Below are positions 45,956 to 56,992 of a stretch of DNA of 64,000 nt, piece after piece. Numbering within the stretch: the first letter of the stretch is position 1; every line of letters begins with the position of its first letter. The stretch lies in the NCBI GenBank assembly GCA_030247885.1, contig JAPDRO010000008.1:434001-498000 (forward strand), written 5' to 3'. The position numbers and the translations under genes are program-made. The stretch is from Taxawa tesnikishii (nom. ined.). Taxonomy: Eukaryota > Ascomycota > Dothideomycetes > Dothideales. The notes below the pieces were generated by a model. That model had not been told where the DNA came from, did no database searches, and saw only the letters and a program-made list of their open reading frames with translations.

Positions 45956-46900
45956 TTACCTCATGGTCCTACCCATCGGATTCGGCCATGCAATTCCGCT
46001 TCGTTCCAGCAATGCTGCACACACGTCAGCTCGCGTTCACGCAAACCCCCAACCGCCATCCCACTTCCCCGGTACAATCCACAGCAAAGACAGACTTACC
46101 CAACGGAGCCGGCTGAAACGAGAAGCAGACGATATCCTTGAAGAGATCACAGTAGTTGAACGAGACCTTCTCCACAGCGTCCCGCGGAGCTTCAATCAGC
46201 GCCTCCGAAACCGTGACCTTTATTCGGCCAAAGCCGTCGGCAGGATTCCATCCTCTCTGCACCGTTATCTCCTGGTGAAACGGAGGGAAGACGAGTGGGT
46301 GTTGAGCGCCTGTTCGGTCTGCAGGAAACAAAAAGAAAGCGCTCGTTAGCCTTCTCGTCCCCGACGGCCCTGCTTCTCGCAGCCCAGAGTGTGAAGGGAG
46401 ACAATAGAGAAAACGGCACTTACTGATAATTTGCGGGAATTTTGTACTGCTCGCCAGATTCACTCTTGACACCTCGACGTTATCAACCTCGATGCGGACA
46501 ACCCAAAGCGCTTTCTCGGTTTTTCCGTCTTCCGTCATGAGCGGCGAGTGGCACGGCAGATACCAGCTGTGCACCGAGACCTGGAATGTTTCTTCCTGAG
46601 CTAACAAGGGGATGAAGGTTGTAAGGGTCGGCGTTGAACCATATTCTGTGGCGTGTCAGCGGACGAGAAGGGAAGGGAGGGCAGGGTCTGGTGGGAAAGC
46701 GGGTGAGGAAGTGGGTGGTTGCTTGGGCAATTCCACGGTGACACGGGACGAGACGGTGGCCAACATGATGCAAATCTGGAGAGACGTAAGAAACAGGAAA
46801 ACATACTGCCGTTGACGGTGTAGTAAGCGGTGCGGAACTCTTGGATTGGCACCCGGCTTGTACCGGGAAAGAGGAGGACATCCCAATCTCTGAAGCGCAT
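45956..46900 (-). CDS. conserved hypothetical protein, four exons
   Basis: A 197-residue protein recovered only after splicing: minus-strand exons 46900-46807, 46645-46424, 46318-46100 and 46014-45956. Every junction is phase 1, each with a clear donor and acceptor. The start reads MRFRDWDVLLFPGTSRVPIQ, then EFRTAYYTVNG|KYGSTPTLTTFIPLL, VSVHSWYLPCHSP and IINRTGAQHPLVFPPF, ending PLALLERSGIAWPNPMGRTMR. The N-terminal half looks like a beta-rich fold, and I recall the MRF..WDVLLFP..S.VPIQEF pattern from uncharacterised filamentous ascomycete proteins. I cannot assign a function. The gene would be missed by a single-frame scan, since its longest open piece (46026-46607) reads through introns. 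It lies between another unknown gene and the Csx1-like gene, all on the minus strand. Confidence 0.78.
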
Positions 46901-47265
46901 CGCTGTCGATCTCTTGTCGCAAATGTTTCAAGTTTGAACGCGCAATGCGGTTGTTTGTGAACGTCAAGAGGTCGGGCGAAGGAAGAAAGAGAGATCGTCT
47001 TCGATCATAGAGATGGGCAACTGCAATGCGGTTAACGAGGCAGTCGCGCTCATCGAGAAGGCGCGACCTTCTCTATCCGGGTCGAAGCTTGGCGGACCGC
47101 ATCATGCAAGCCATCTCCTACTTCGCAACCACTGCGTCTGCCAGTAAATCCCCTAAGTCCTTGCCTCGAGATGGCTGTGTGTATCAACACCTATCGCTTT
47201 TGCATGGGAGCGAACGTGCGGCACCACGCGTGTCGGCCGTCATCTGCTCCGACCGCTCAGATTCA

Positions 47266-47277
47266 CCCCCCCCCCCC
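47266..47277. repeat. 12-base C homopolymer
   Basis: Twelve consecutive C residues, the longest mononucleotide run noticed in the window. Confidence 0.9.
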
Positions 47278-47442
47278 TCACGCGCTGTAGAAATCGTAGA
47301 GTCTGTTCGGCCTTTTCGCACTTGTGCATTAGGATAGTTGCGTGTTGAGTCTGCCAGACTCGATGAGAGCTCACGTCTAGCACCAGTCTCGCCGACCCTC
47401 GATCATCACGGCTGCCTCGGACAGATGTATGAGCTGAAGTGA

Positions 47443-47445
<3 letters not shown>

Positions 47446-47473
<28 letters not shown>

Positions 47474-47474
47474 T
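47446..47474. repeat. (GT)n microsatellite
   Basis: About 14 uninterrupted GT units. Confidence 0.95.
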
Positions 47475-48128
47475 CCTATTAATCTTGCAGATTGCAGTCG
47501 GCTTGATTGTCTTAGGGTCGTGTGACTCCAGAGATCTAGCACGACACGAAGACGTAAAGCGAGGAAAGATTGTCACGACAAGATATGAGGGAACGAAGAA
47601 GGATACCATTATCTTGTCGTTGCCTGTAACCGAACCACGCGACCAAGCCCGTCTCTTCTCGCGAAGAGACAAAATCAGAGGCTGTTAGCTACAAGCTTTT
47701 TTCCGCGCTTCAACACCCACGCCCATTGCAAACCGATGTTCTCTGTTCTGCAAACTGGGGGAAATGAACTGGCATTCCATCCGCAACTAATCAAGAGAGT
47801 GAAAAGGAAAGGGCTGTGCTGTGTGATGGGGATGGTGTTGAAAGGGGAAGAATGAGGAGTGACAAGCCATCATGATCTGTGTGGAAAAAAAGTGACAACG
47901 CTTTTTGGACATAGTCGTAGCAGAGCTGACCCTCCCTTTCCCGCAAAAAGACTGAATGTGATGGTGTGAATAGGGGAAACAACAACTGACATGACGCCAA
48001 GAGGGAGGGAACAGAGGTCGTAAGAGGGGCGTGCAAAGCGGGATAATCATGGAGTACAGCCCAGTCACATGCACCGGTCCCAACGCCCGCTAAAAACCGC
48101 TCAAGGCTCAACGACTAAAGGATCAAGC

Positions 48129-49542
48129 TCACTGCGAAAGTGTCAGTTAGAGCTGGCGTCGTAGATAATGCAATTGACTTACCTTCATTGGAGCAAAGTT
48201 ACCGTAGTGCTGGGGTGGCATGCCCATGGAAGGGTAGACCGGTGGCGGAGGCGCCGGACGGTAAGGAGTGCCGGCGGGACCAGAATTGTTCTGGCTGCGT
48301 CCCCAGCTGAGACGCACACGGGAGTTACCGATGGGGTATCCCTGCATCTGGTTGATGGCCATCTCCGCGGCGTGGCGCTGAACGAACTGAACGAAACCGC
48401 AACCCTTTCCAGGAGGGATCTTGACGTAAGTGATCTCGCCGAATCCCTGGAAGAAAGAACGGAGCTCATCCTCAGTGACATAACCAGAGAGTCCACCAAC
48501 GAAGACAGTTGTGTTGTTAGGGTCAGTGAACTGGTTCATAGGCTGAGGAGCACCGTAGAAACCGCCCATTGGTGGGCCTTGCATGCCGTACATGCCAATT
48601 GGACCGCCCCTTGCATGCCAGGCATTCCACCTGGCCCACCACCCTGGTTCTTGTTCTTGGGAGTGGCGGTGGAGATGCGCATGGGACGGTTGCCGCAGTA
48701 GACACCCTGCATCTCCTGAAGCGCGCGCTGCTGGTCGGCCTCATCAGAGAAGCGCACGAAACCGTAACCGCGCGAAAGCCCGCTGATAGGGTCCGACATG
48801 ATCTTTGCGGACTTGCATGACTGGAAACGAGCCTGGAAGATGCTGACGAGGACGTACTCGTTGACCTCTGGGCCGAGGTCTCCAACAAAGATGCTGTACT
48901 CTGGGCCGCGATCCTCACGGCTGCAAGGAGTGAGCGGATGGATAAGCAAAGAACACTGGCATGGACTTACTTGCGATCTGCCAGACCACCGCCGGAAGCC
49001 CAGTTGAGCTTGAAGGGGCGGTTTGAGTTGGGGATCAGCTGTCCATTCAGCTGGAGTGCCTTGGAGGCGGCCTCTGGGTTCTCGAAATCAACGAAGCAGT
49101 AGCCGGCGTTGCTTCTGTAAGTTGGTTAGAGTCTCCGATGTCATGCGTGTGAGCGGACCGTACGCACCCAGAGAATTTGTCTCTGATCATCTTGACGTTG
49201 ACTTGGTAGCCCATGCCGAACCAGACAGTGCGGATGAAGTTCTCATCGATCCAAGGCTCAAGCTCGCCCATCCTGCAACTCCTTTTAGCATCCATTCTTG
49301 GACCTATGTTGTATCTTCCACAACATACCAGAGGGTCGTCTTGGAATCTCCCTGTGGCTGCGCAGCTGAAGCACCACTTGGGGCGCCCGGAGCTTGGCCC
49401 TGGAACTGGTTCTGCTGAGGAACGCCCTCCATCGGCTGGCCCATAGGAGGTTGTTGTGGTTGCGCGCCGGCTGCGCCTGGTGCACCCCCTGCTCAGCGCC
49501 CTGCTGGCCTTGGAACTGATCGCCGTAGTCTTGGAAGCTCAT
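48129..49542 (-). CDS. three-RRM RNA-binding protein (Csx1/Nam8/TIA-1-like)
   Basis: mRNA-binding post-transcriptional regulator similar to fission-yeast Csx1 and budding-yeast Nam8. Minus-strand exons: 49542-49329, 49272-49168, 49114-48971, 48920-48183 and a terminal exon that supplies only the stop (48131-48129). Length about 401 residues. A Gln/Pro/Gly-rich N-terminus precedes RRM1 (TTLW|MGELEPW, then NAGYCFVDFENPE), RRM2 (EYSIFVGDLGPEVNEYVL, GYGFVRFSDEADQQRAL) and, after a Gly/Met-rich linker, RRM3 (TTVFVGGLSGYVTEDEL, GCGFVQFVQRHAAEMAI). Two G runs each need one more base: 49485-49489 (written C on the plus strand) in the N-terminus and 48607-48610 in the linker. With these, all exon phases close. 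The last intron (48132-48182) lies between the final Lys codon and TGA; retaining it would add eleven residues. Csx1-type proteins stabilise stress mRNAs, which is inference for this organism. Confidence 0.9.
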
Positions 49543-51197
49543 GTTCGGGGTTGTAACTGGGTTCTGTTGATGGATTAGAGGTGATGTGGTTGAGCGAATG
49601 AGGTGTTGTAGTACAAGTCTGTAGGGAGAGATTGTGTCAGCCGTGGCACATGAGCAGTGGTAAGTGAATGAATCGCAAAGGGCGCATTCACACGCACCTC
49701 GCTGTTTCCCGGCGTGACTATTAAGGATGCTTTGTCCCGGCCGTAAATCGTTTCACGGGCGTGATCGAAAAGGTTGATCAATTACCGCTCTTAACGCTCG
49801 GCCAAAGATTGGCGATATTAGAGAATTGAATGCGCTAACGATAGCAATTGTCTCTAAGATGATACTGGCGTAGCTCCTGTGATGACCTGAACCGAAGGAA
49901 CCCGAGCAGTCACGCTTGTGCTGAAGGAATGACGGTCGGAGTTGGGAACGCTCGACGAAAGCAGGTCGCTTGCGAATCTGCAAATAAAGCTTAGCGCGGT
50001 GAAACGGCGCGTAACCGTGCAAGCGGACTGTACGAGGGATGTTGTTGTAATGGCAATGGTGTGGTAGGACAAGCAAGGTGTGTTCGGCCCAGCCAGGTGT
50101 CTTGTGGTATGGCGACCTGTGCTTCCCGCAACGGCGCACAACGGAGGTAAGGCGCGGTGAATGCCCGGCGACGGCGATGCGATGGAGGGCGACGCCAATT
50201 GACGACGAGGCTGCGAGGGTACAGTCAAGTGCGTGGTGGATGAGACGCGATGCGCGCTGAAGTGCAAAATTGCGCTTCGACGCCGATGATGCGGATGATC
50301 GACCTGCGGCTCACGGATGGCCGGCACAATGCGCGAGAGAGGGGGCAGAGAGGTTCGCAGGGCAGGGAGGGTTGCGTGTGTAGGGAAGAAAGGCAGGCTT
50401 ACCGACTTGATGGGTTGCAATGCAGGAACGCACCAGAATGGCCAAACCAACACCGAGACGCGGGAAGAGGACGAAGAGATATGCACAGAAAAGGATGCTG
50501 CGCGGGTGTGATGAGTAGATGTGTGTCGTGGAGGTGTTCGAAAGCCCAAGTATTCCGGGAGAGAAGAGCGAGCTTCGCTTGCCCCTCACCCCAAGCCTGG
50601 TCACGTGCGCCTCTGATTCGGGATGCTACCCAGTTTTTCTATCAAATGTCATGCATGATCTGCGCGCCATTGATTGGACCGACCCAGTCGCAATCCTCGT
50701 CGCAAATACATCCGAACGAGTAACGTGGGCCGATCGCCCATAACCCGCCCAGCGGACGAACAGTCAGGGGTCGCGCAAACCACGACAATTCCCTCACGAG
50801 TGAGACTGAAATCTGTCATCATTGTCTGCGCTGCACCCATTTGGATATGCGTTACTCAGGGGTGCATGACAAGCGCAAGGTATCGGCGATGAGGCGACGT
50901 CAACCGGGCTGCTGTCATCGGATCTGCCGCTGGCCACGCTGCAACCCGAGCAACAATCCGTCTGGGGGGAATGATCAAGCATCTGTATTATCATCTCGGG
51001 AGATCGCATCTACCCAACCCTAGTGTCCCAGAACGCCAAGGGGGTCAATTGATGTTTCAGGATGGCAAACAATGCCTTTGAGAGCAGTGGCGTTTCAATC
51101 GTTCAACGTTGACACAGTATCTCAAGCTATACGGTATATGATCCTTTTTCCTTCCCAACCCATACGCTTAAACTCCGTGCCCCTTGGCTATGCGCGC
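49543..51197. other. long intergenic region upstream of Csx1-like gene
   Basis: About 1.65 kb. A 231-codon minus-strand open frame (49854-50549) is Ser/Thr/Pro/His-rich, contains no domain and lies where the 5' UTR of the RNA-binding gene should be, so it is not called. No other feature. Confidence 0.5.
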
Positions 51198-52155
51198 TTA
51201 AGCCTTCTCTGGAATACCTGTTGGAAGCAATCAGCATGTTGTTTGCTTGTCCAACATGTGGGTATGCAAACTTACCGGCAGCCTGCTTGGCCTCACCGAG
51301 CTGGTCTCTGCCGGCAGCAAAGACCTTGTCGAAGTCGTACTCGAACCACCTGATGTCTGGGCTGAGACCAGCAAACTTCCACACACCGTCGACCTTCTTG
51401 TACCAGTGGGTGTTTGTGCTGTGGGCGTGGCCCTTGACGGCGACCTTGGTGCGGGTCTCGTCGGTGTACTTCTGGTGTGGCACACGGAGCTGGTGGTAGC
51501 CGACGATCTCGTCGTCGGAGATCTTCTCCCACATGGTTCCACCGATAAAGTGCTGGGTCTTGAGGGTTGGGTCACCGAGGACATTGGGGTCGGATGCCAT
51601 CTTCAGGAACTCTTCCGCTGGCATGGCCTCCCAGATCTTGTCAAGGAAAGAACGGTAGTCGATTCTGAGGGTGGGGGCAATGCAGGTCTCTAGTCTCTTC
51701 CAGTCCTGTTGTTTCCGGTCAGCTTACTGGTACGATGAGGTTCACATGAAGGAACTGACCTTGGTGTCGTAGCTGTCAGCCCAGGTGAAGCAGGCGGCCA
51801 TGCAGCCGAGCATCTCTGGTTCCAATTAGCTTCACGATTCTGGAAGCATGCCGTATAGTGAGCAGCTTGGTCTGCAGCACGTTGTCTACGCAAAGTCATC
51901 CCGCTAGTGAGGGATATCCGGTTGCTGCAGACCCGCATGTGCTTGGATGAGCTCTTTGTATGTGACAAGACTGTTGATGATGCGCAGCACGACGAAGATG
52001 CAGTCTCCATCACTGCCAGATTTCGACAATCCTACAACTTGCTCGCTGGACCGCTTGTGTTCTTGTGGGCACTCAAAGCGGGGACACTCACCCTCGTGGG
52101 TTGGCTGCTGCTTGGTGACAGGAAACGGGGCCTTCTCGTAGGCCTGTCCAGACAT
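51198..52155 (-). CDS. SCD1: scytalone dehydratase (DHN-melanin biosynthesis)
   Basis: Dehydrates scytalone to 1,3,8-trihydroxynaphthalene and vermelone to 1,8-DHN in fungal melanin synthesis. Minus-strand exons 52155-52092, 51815-51760, 51705-51276 and 51217-51198, 189 residues, all phases closing. The known active-site elements are visible: the catalytic Tyr/Asp in [10 protein letters not shown], the Tyr of TLRIDYRSF, the His of KTQHFIGG, and the His/Ser/Asn of [13 protein letters not shown], plus [13 protein letters not shown]. The N-terminus [16 protein letters not shown] matches the usual start of ascomycete enzymes. Intron 1 is unusually long for this window (276 nt, 51816-52091). Exon 4 contributes only GIPEKA. 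The gene stands alone: no polyketide synthase, T4HN/T3HN reductase or melanin regulator lies in the window, as is common where DHN genes are scattered. It is divergent from the SSX2IP-like gene. Confidence 0.96.
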
Positions 52156-52937
52156 GTTTGCGGTGTTGTATAAGTTCAATGGATTAGAAGAGGAATAAAA
52201 AGATGTGCGAGGCTTTCCTCTGCGACGGGCGCCCGCTCTAGTATTTATGTGCTCGAACGCGGCCAATACTGCCCCACAAAGTCCGGATAGTAGACGCCAT
52301 ACGGAGCCTGCTGAGGGGCCGAAGGCTGTTTTGGTGTAAGACCAGTAGGACGCGGCTTGCCGCCAACCTGTTTATAGCCAACCATTGTCAACTGCGATTG
52401 GTTCAATGGCCATGCTTTGGTCCTTCGAAGACTCGTGGCAGCGCGAGTGTTCTTCCCAGAGGCCTATGTTTGGAGTGGTACGGACAGGAACCGTGATGGA
52501 ACGATTGCGGGGCAGTTCCTGGACCTGCATCGTTCATCTTGGTCCATCCGGGTGGGATGGGCAAGTCCCGGCCGAGTCTAATCGATTCGTCGAATCATCA
52601 AATGTCCGATGTCTCGCGCCCTTAAACACTCCGAAGGTGCGAGGACAGGAACTGCAGCCATGCTTGATGCTTGTCCGAATTGTTCAATTGTAGACTGACT
52701 GCCTTTCACGCAAGTATGTGCACAGTGGCAGACAGCATTCTGTTCGATCGGAGGGATGAGTAGGTAGAGAGATAAAAATAGCAACAGTCAATCCCCGTCT
52801 CCATCCTGAAATCACGCTTGCCCTATCTTGGAAACATGTTTGAGGGTGGTTTGTTTACCGCAATTGTGCCAAGCTCGCATCTACTACCTTGGAGCGACTC
52901 ATCCATTACCGGCCACACCACAACCACCTGCACCAGC
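52156..52937. promoter_or_regulatory. shared divergent promoter, SCD1 and SSX2IP-like gene
   Basis: 782 bp between start codons of two divergently transcribed genes, so it should contain both promoters. No specific motif can be assigned with confidence. Confidence 0.5.
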
Positions 52938-54469
52938 ATGGCCATGGATTCAGATACCTTACAAACCGCCTCCACGTACGTGAACAACCTGCTCCTCGCG
53001 CGGGGCCTCCTCCGCGATAGCAAATCCATCGACTTCGCCAAACCGACCCGAGACACACGCGCACAGATCATAAACCTCGTCCACGATCTCGTCCTTCGAC
53101 GCGACCGGGATCAAGAATCACGCGAACACATTGCACACACCCTACGCACCCTACGCAGCGAGCAGAGCCGCAAAGACACCGAAATAGCCCGTCTGCGCGC
53201 ACGCCTAGAGGAAAAAGACCGCAGCGTTGCGGCCGCGCAAGCGGAGACGAGAGCTGCGAGGAGCGAGGTGAAGAAGGTGGAGCGGGAGGCTAAGACGGCG
53301 GCCGAGACGTTGGCGAAGCTGAAGACGAACAATGCGACGCTGAAAACGCAGTGTGCGAATGAAGTCAGGAAGAGGGACGTGCAGATTGAGCGGCTCAAAG
53401 CGCACCTACAGGGCCAGCAGAGGGGGAACAAGGGGACTGTTGTGGCGCCTAGCATTACTGTCACTGGCGGTAATGGATTGGGAAGTGGAGCTGGAAGGAC
53501 GTTCAACATGAGCGTGAGGGAACTGGAAGACCCGGAGTACAGTTTGAAGCAGGAAACGAACGACTTCTTGACTCAGTTGAGTCAGAGCTTGAGTGATGAG
53601 AACGACGGGTTGATTGCGATGTTGAGGAGCGTGTTGGCCCAGATGAAGGAACTGCTGGGTGTACCGGAACACGCAGAGCACAGAACGTACGATAGCACGA
53701 CGGGCAGCTTAGAAGAGGATGAATATGCCCGGATGTCGGGCACGCTACCTGTGTCGTACGATACGCTTGTGGTGGAGCTGGAGCATACGATGGGAACATT
53801 GAAGACGCTGCTCACGAACCCTAATTTCGTGACGATGGAAGAGGTTGAGGTGCGTGATGAGGAAATCACGAGGTTGAGGGAGGGCTGGGAGAAAATGGAG
53901 GCAAGGTGGAGGGAAATGCTGGTGATGATGGACGGGTGGAGGAAAAGATGGAGAGCACGGGCGATACCATCAACCTCGACGATTTGAGGCGTGGACTGGG
54001 GCTTGGAGTGGGCCTTGAATCGCCGAGCAAGCAGCGACGGGAATTCCATCGAGAGACGGCTGGGGACGTGAAGCTGGAAGAAACGGATGTTCAGGGTGAC
54101 AGTGGTGTGGAGGACATGATTGCTCAGGTGGAGGACATGACCGTTCACGAAAACACAACAGCGGACGAGGAAGTGGAGCAATCAGAAATCGAAGTCGAAC
54201 ATGAAGACGACGCCGCCAACGAAAACGACTTTAGCCGGCATCTTACTACGGAAGAGAAACTCCGCGCCGCCCAGGAGGAAGCACAAGCAGCCGCAGCCGG
54301 CGCCCCTGTCCAGGGTCCTGATGAGTCTCAGTTGGAGCTGGAACGGGCGGACGAGATTGGCAGGTTGAGGAGCAGCCCGGCCAAGAAGACGCTGATCAAA
54401 GGCCGACCGAGGAGGAGGAAGAGCACCCTCAGCCCAGACGAATTGGACGCCTTGTTGGGAGTAGAATAG
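52938..54469 (+). CDS. SSX2IP/Msd1-like (ADIP) coiled-coil protein
   Basis: Probable spindle-pole or microtubule-anchoring protein of the afadin/alpha-actinin-binding (ADIP) family, which includes animal SSX2IP, fission-yeast Msd1 and, I believe, Aspergillus TinC. About 510 residues from ATG 52938, no intron. The N-terminal 130 residues (TYVNNLLLARGLLRDSKSID, ATRDTRAQIINLV-like block) are followed by a long coiled coil at about 75-160 (SRKDTEIARLRARLEEKD). Then comes a helical ADIP-like region (ELEDPEYSLKQETNDFLTQL, LRSVLAQMKELLGVP, YDTLVVELEHTMGTLKTLL). The tail is acidic with a terminal basic patch, KGRPRRRKSTLSPDELDAL. The four-A run at 53943-53946 needs one more A. This joins MMDGWRK to KMESTGDTINLDDL and removes a premature stop at 53987. 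The family assignment is moderate to good. Confidence 0.78.
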
Positions 54470-56102
54470 CAGAGGTGCAACATGGGGGGTTCTCTGATTA
54501 GGATCGTGGTATATACGAGCAACGTTTTATGAGTCTCATGACCTGCTGGTTCTTCTGGATCGAGGTCGTTCGCCTCGAGTGCTAGATGTGGTGGCGATAT
54601 GGTGGCGATGCGGAGAATCATGGAGGCGACTGTTACAAAATGACTAGATGGCGCATGGGTCTATGCATACAATAGCAGGAATGAGAAGACCCGAGTGAGG
54701 ATGGCGAACACTGCTCAAGGCACGTGCTCAGTGTTTCTGGACCTTGGCCTGCTCTAATTGGTTGTCGTCGTAGGCTCCTAAAGTTTGGCTTTTCGTGTGG
54801 ATCCTTACAAGGAGCGTAGCAGAGCCTGGGGGCTATACCACTCTTACGACAGTTCTCGCGCCAGCAGAGGTAGTCACCCCGCCTGATCTTCTGGTTTTCG
54901 CCTCACAAACGGCACTAGTGGGGATCTGGGAGATGTCGTTCCCGTTCTCGTGCTCACTGCTTGCTGGTTGCTTTTCCATATTCCTCGAGTTGACCACGGT
55001 AGGTGCTGGTAGATGTTGAGAGACTGCACCCAGAACGCCAATGCCTCCGTACGTGCATGGGATTGGCATCGAGAGCTGGGCAGGTGGCACGGCATGTGCG
55101 CCTTCTCCTCTCTCCAAACTATCCAGAAGTGTCGTCCGCAGCGTTGTCTAGCCACCTCGGCCTTCTTGCCTGCCGACAGAGAACGACACACGCACACTCG
55201 CGCCGATGCCTTCCCTTCTCGGCATGGACATGTCGTCCTGTCCCCTGTCAACAGCAATCCAGATTGGCGCGGTGCTCGTGCTATGCTGATCGCATTCCGG
55301 TCAGCTCATGCACTTCAGCACGTGTGCCTGATGGCGAGATGCACGTAACCGCCGGGATTAACATGTTGATGGGGAGCTTCTTCACTACCCTATTCGTCGT
55401 CGACAGCTGCAAGACATCAACGGCTCCCACCCCCCAAGCATTCGCCGGAGCTGCCGTATGATTGTTGTCGCATGTCCCGGAGCGGGCCTCGCGCATCGTG
55501 CACACTGCAGGTCTATCACAAGGGAAATGCCTGCGCACCTGATTGGCGTCGTTGCACTGCTGCATGCAGAGAGGCTTTCCCCATCCTTGCAAGCGTGTGA
55601 TGAGCACAAGCCAATGATCGAACAACATCAGCCGCCGAGAGACGTCCCACCTTCCAAACAATCCACTCCCGCCCTTCTTCCAAGCGCTTGAAGGCTCAAC
55701 ATGGCTGAAAGCATGCAATGCAACTTTCCAATAGTCTCTCGATTATGGGCGACACGAGTTTGCCTCCATACGGACTGTACAGCTAAGTTTCCGTAGGACA
55801 TAAGTATACCGCTGCGCGCTCCTGCAGTGTCTTCCCTTTCTCTTTCAACAAGGCCTGACAATCCAAGAGCTGTCTATTAGTTTTTCTCGTTTACCTTTTT
55901 CGTTTTTGTTCGTTCAAAGAGCCTGGTGCTCGATCCCATATCAAACACTATCCAGAAATTAATCTGAAAAAAATCCACAGCTAATACCATTCACTACTGT
56001 CGCTGGTCGACTCTACCAATAATTTACAGCTCTCCTTGTTCATCAAGCTCTAGCCAATCACAACTTTCAAGAAAAAACGCAAGTCAAACCACAACCATCA
56101 AA
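54470..56102. promoter_or_regulatory. long upstream region of esdC-like gene
   Basis: About 1.6 kb between two plus-strand genes. A T-rich pyrimidine tract at 55879-55913 lies about 190 bp upstream of the start codon. Open frames within are short and mutually overlapping. Nothing else recognised. Confidence 0.4.
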
Positions 56103-56992
56103 ATGGCAGCTGTCCAACTCAACTTCACCCTCCGCACCTCCGCCAACTGCAAGACCGTCCACCTCCTCGGTTCCTGGGACGGCTACAAGAGCCAGCTCCC
56201 GCTGTCCAAGGATGCAACCAAGACTGGTGGCTGGAAGGGCACTTTCCGCTTCCAGGGCGCCACTCTCAAGCAAGGCCAGCGCTACTGGTACTACGTATGT
56301 TCCACTTCCATCTATACCGCTCTTGCCCCGACCGAGTCGATCCCTAACATATCACACAGTACATCATCGACGGCTACCACGTCAGCCACGACCCCGCCCG
56401 CGAATCTACCACCGAGCCTACCACCGGCCGCAAGCTGAATATCCTCGACATCCCCGCCGCTAAGACCGCCGCTGCCGCTCCCGCCGCCGCCCCAGCCAAG
56501 TCCGCCCGCCACCAACGCCGCACCAGCGAGAACGTTCCCAAAGGTCGCTCTCTGTCACCATCCCAGATCAAGTCTCCACGCCCAACCCGCCCCAACGAGA
56601 CCCGTGCCATCGCCCAGGAGCAGCTCAGCCAAAAGGCCGTGCAGCAACTCGCCGCCCGCCTGGAGGCTGCCGACCTCGACAGCGAGGACGACTCCGAGGA
56701 GGAGAGCGAGGAGGAGGACAGCGAAGACGACTCCGACTCCGACTCCGACGTCAGCGTCCCATCGCTCACATCCCGCAGCTCCAACTCCAGCACCCCAAGC
56801 TCCGTCTCCAGCGCGTCCAGCTGCTGCACTTGCGAACGCTACGGCATCACCCGCGCCGGCGACCGCGTCAAGCTCGATTGCGGCGGCTCCCGCTGCGGAT
56901 ACAGCGACGAGAGCTCCGAGTGCTCTTCCGACTCCGAGGATGAGTACCGCGCCCACACCACCCGCCGCCAGGGCATCGTCGTCCGCCGTTAA
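56103..56992 (+). CDS. EsdC-like protein with AMPK-type glycogen-binding domain
   Basis: Homolog of Aspergillus nidulans EsdC (early sexual development). Exons 56103-56294 and 56360-56992, 274 residues. Residues 1-90 form a CBM48/AMPK-beta-type carbohydrate-binding fold: LNFTLRTSANCKTVHLLGSW, DGYKSQLPLSKD, GGWKGTFRF, YWYY|YIIDGYHVSHDP. The conserved glycogen-contact tryptophans in GSWD and GGWKG are present. A basic, proline-rich middle follows (HQRRTSENVPKGRSLSPSQ), then a run of Asp/Glu/Ser (about 180-215) and a Cys-rich tail (SSCCTCERYGITRAGDRV, CGGSRCGYSDESSEC) ending RRQGIVVRR. The order matches what I remember of EsdC proteins. The role, coupling carbohydrate status to development, is established only loosely in Aspergillus. 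Confidence 0.85.

Larger units (their letters stand above)
46901..48128. other. intergenic with simple repeats
   Basis: About 1.2 kb. It contains a 12-C run and a long GT repeat, listed separately. No gene supported. Confidence 0.55.

Noticed and set aside
49854-50549. 231-codon minus-strand open frame
   Set aside because: Ser/Thr/Pro/His-rich low-complexity translation with no domain, located in the 5' flank of the Csx1-like gene.
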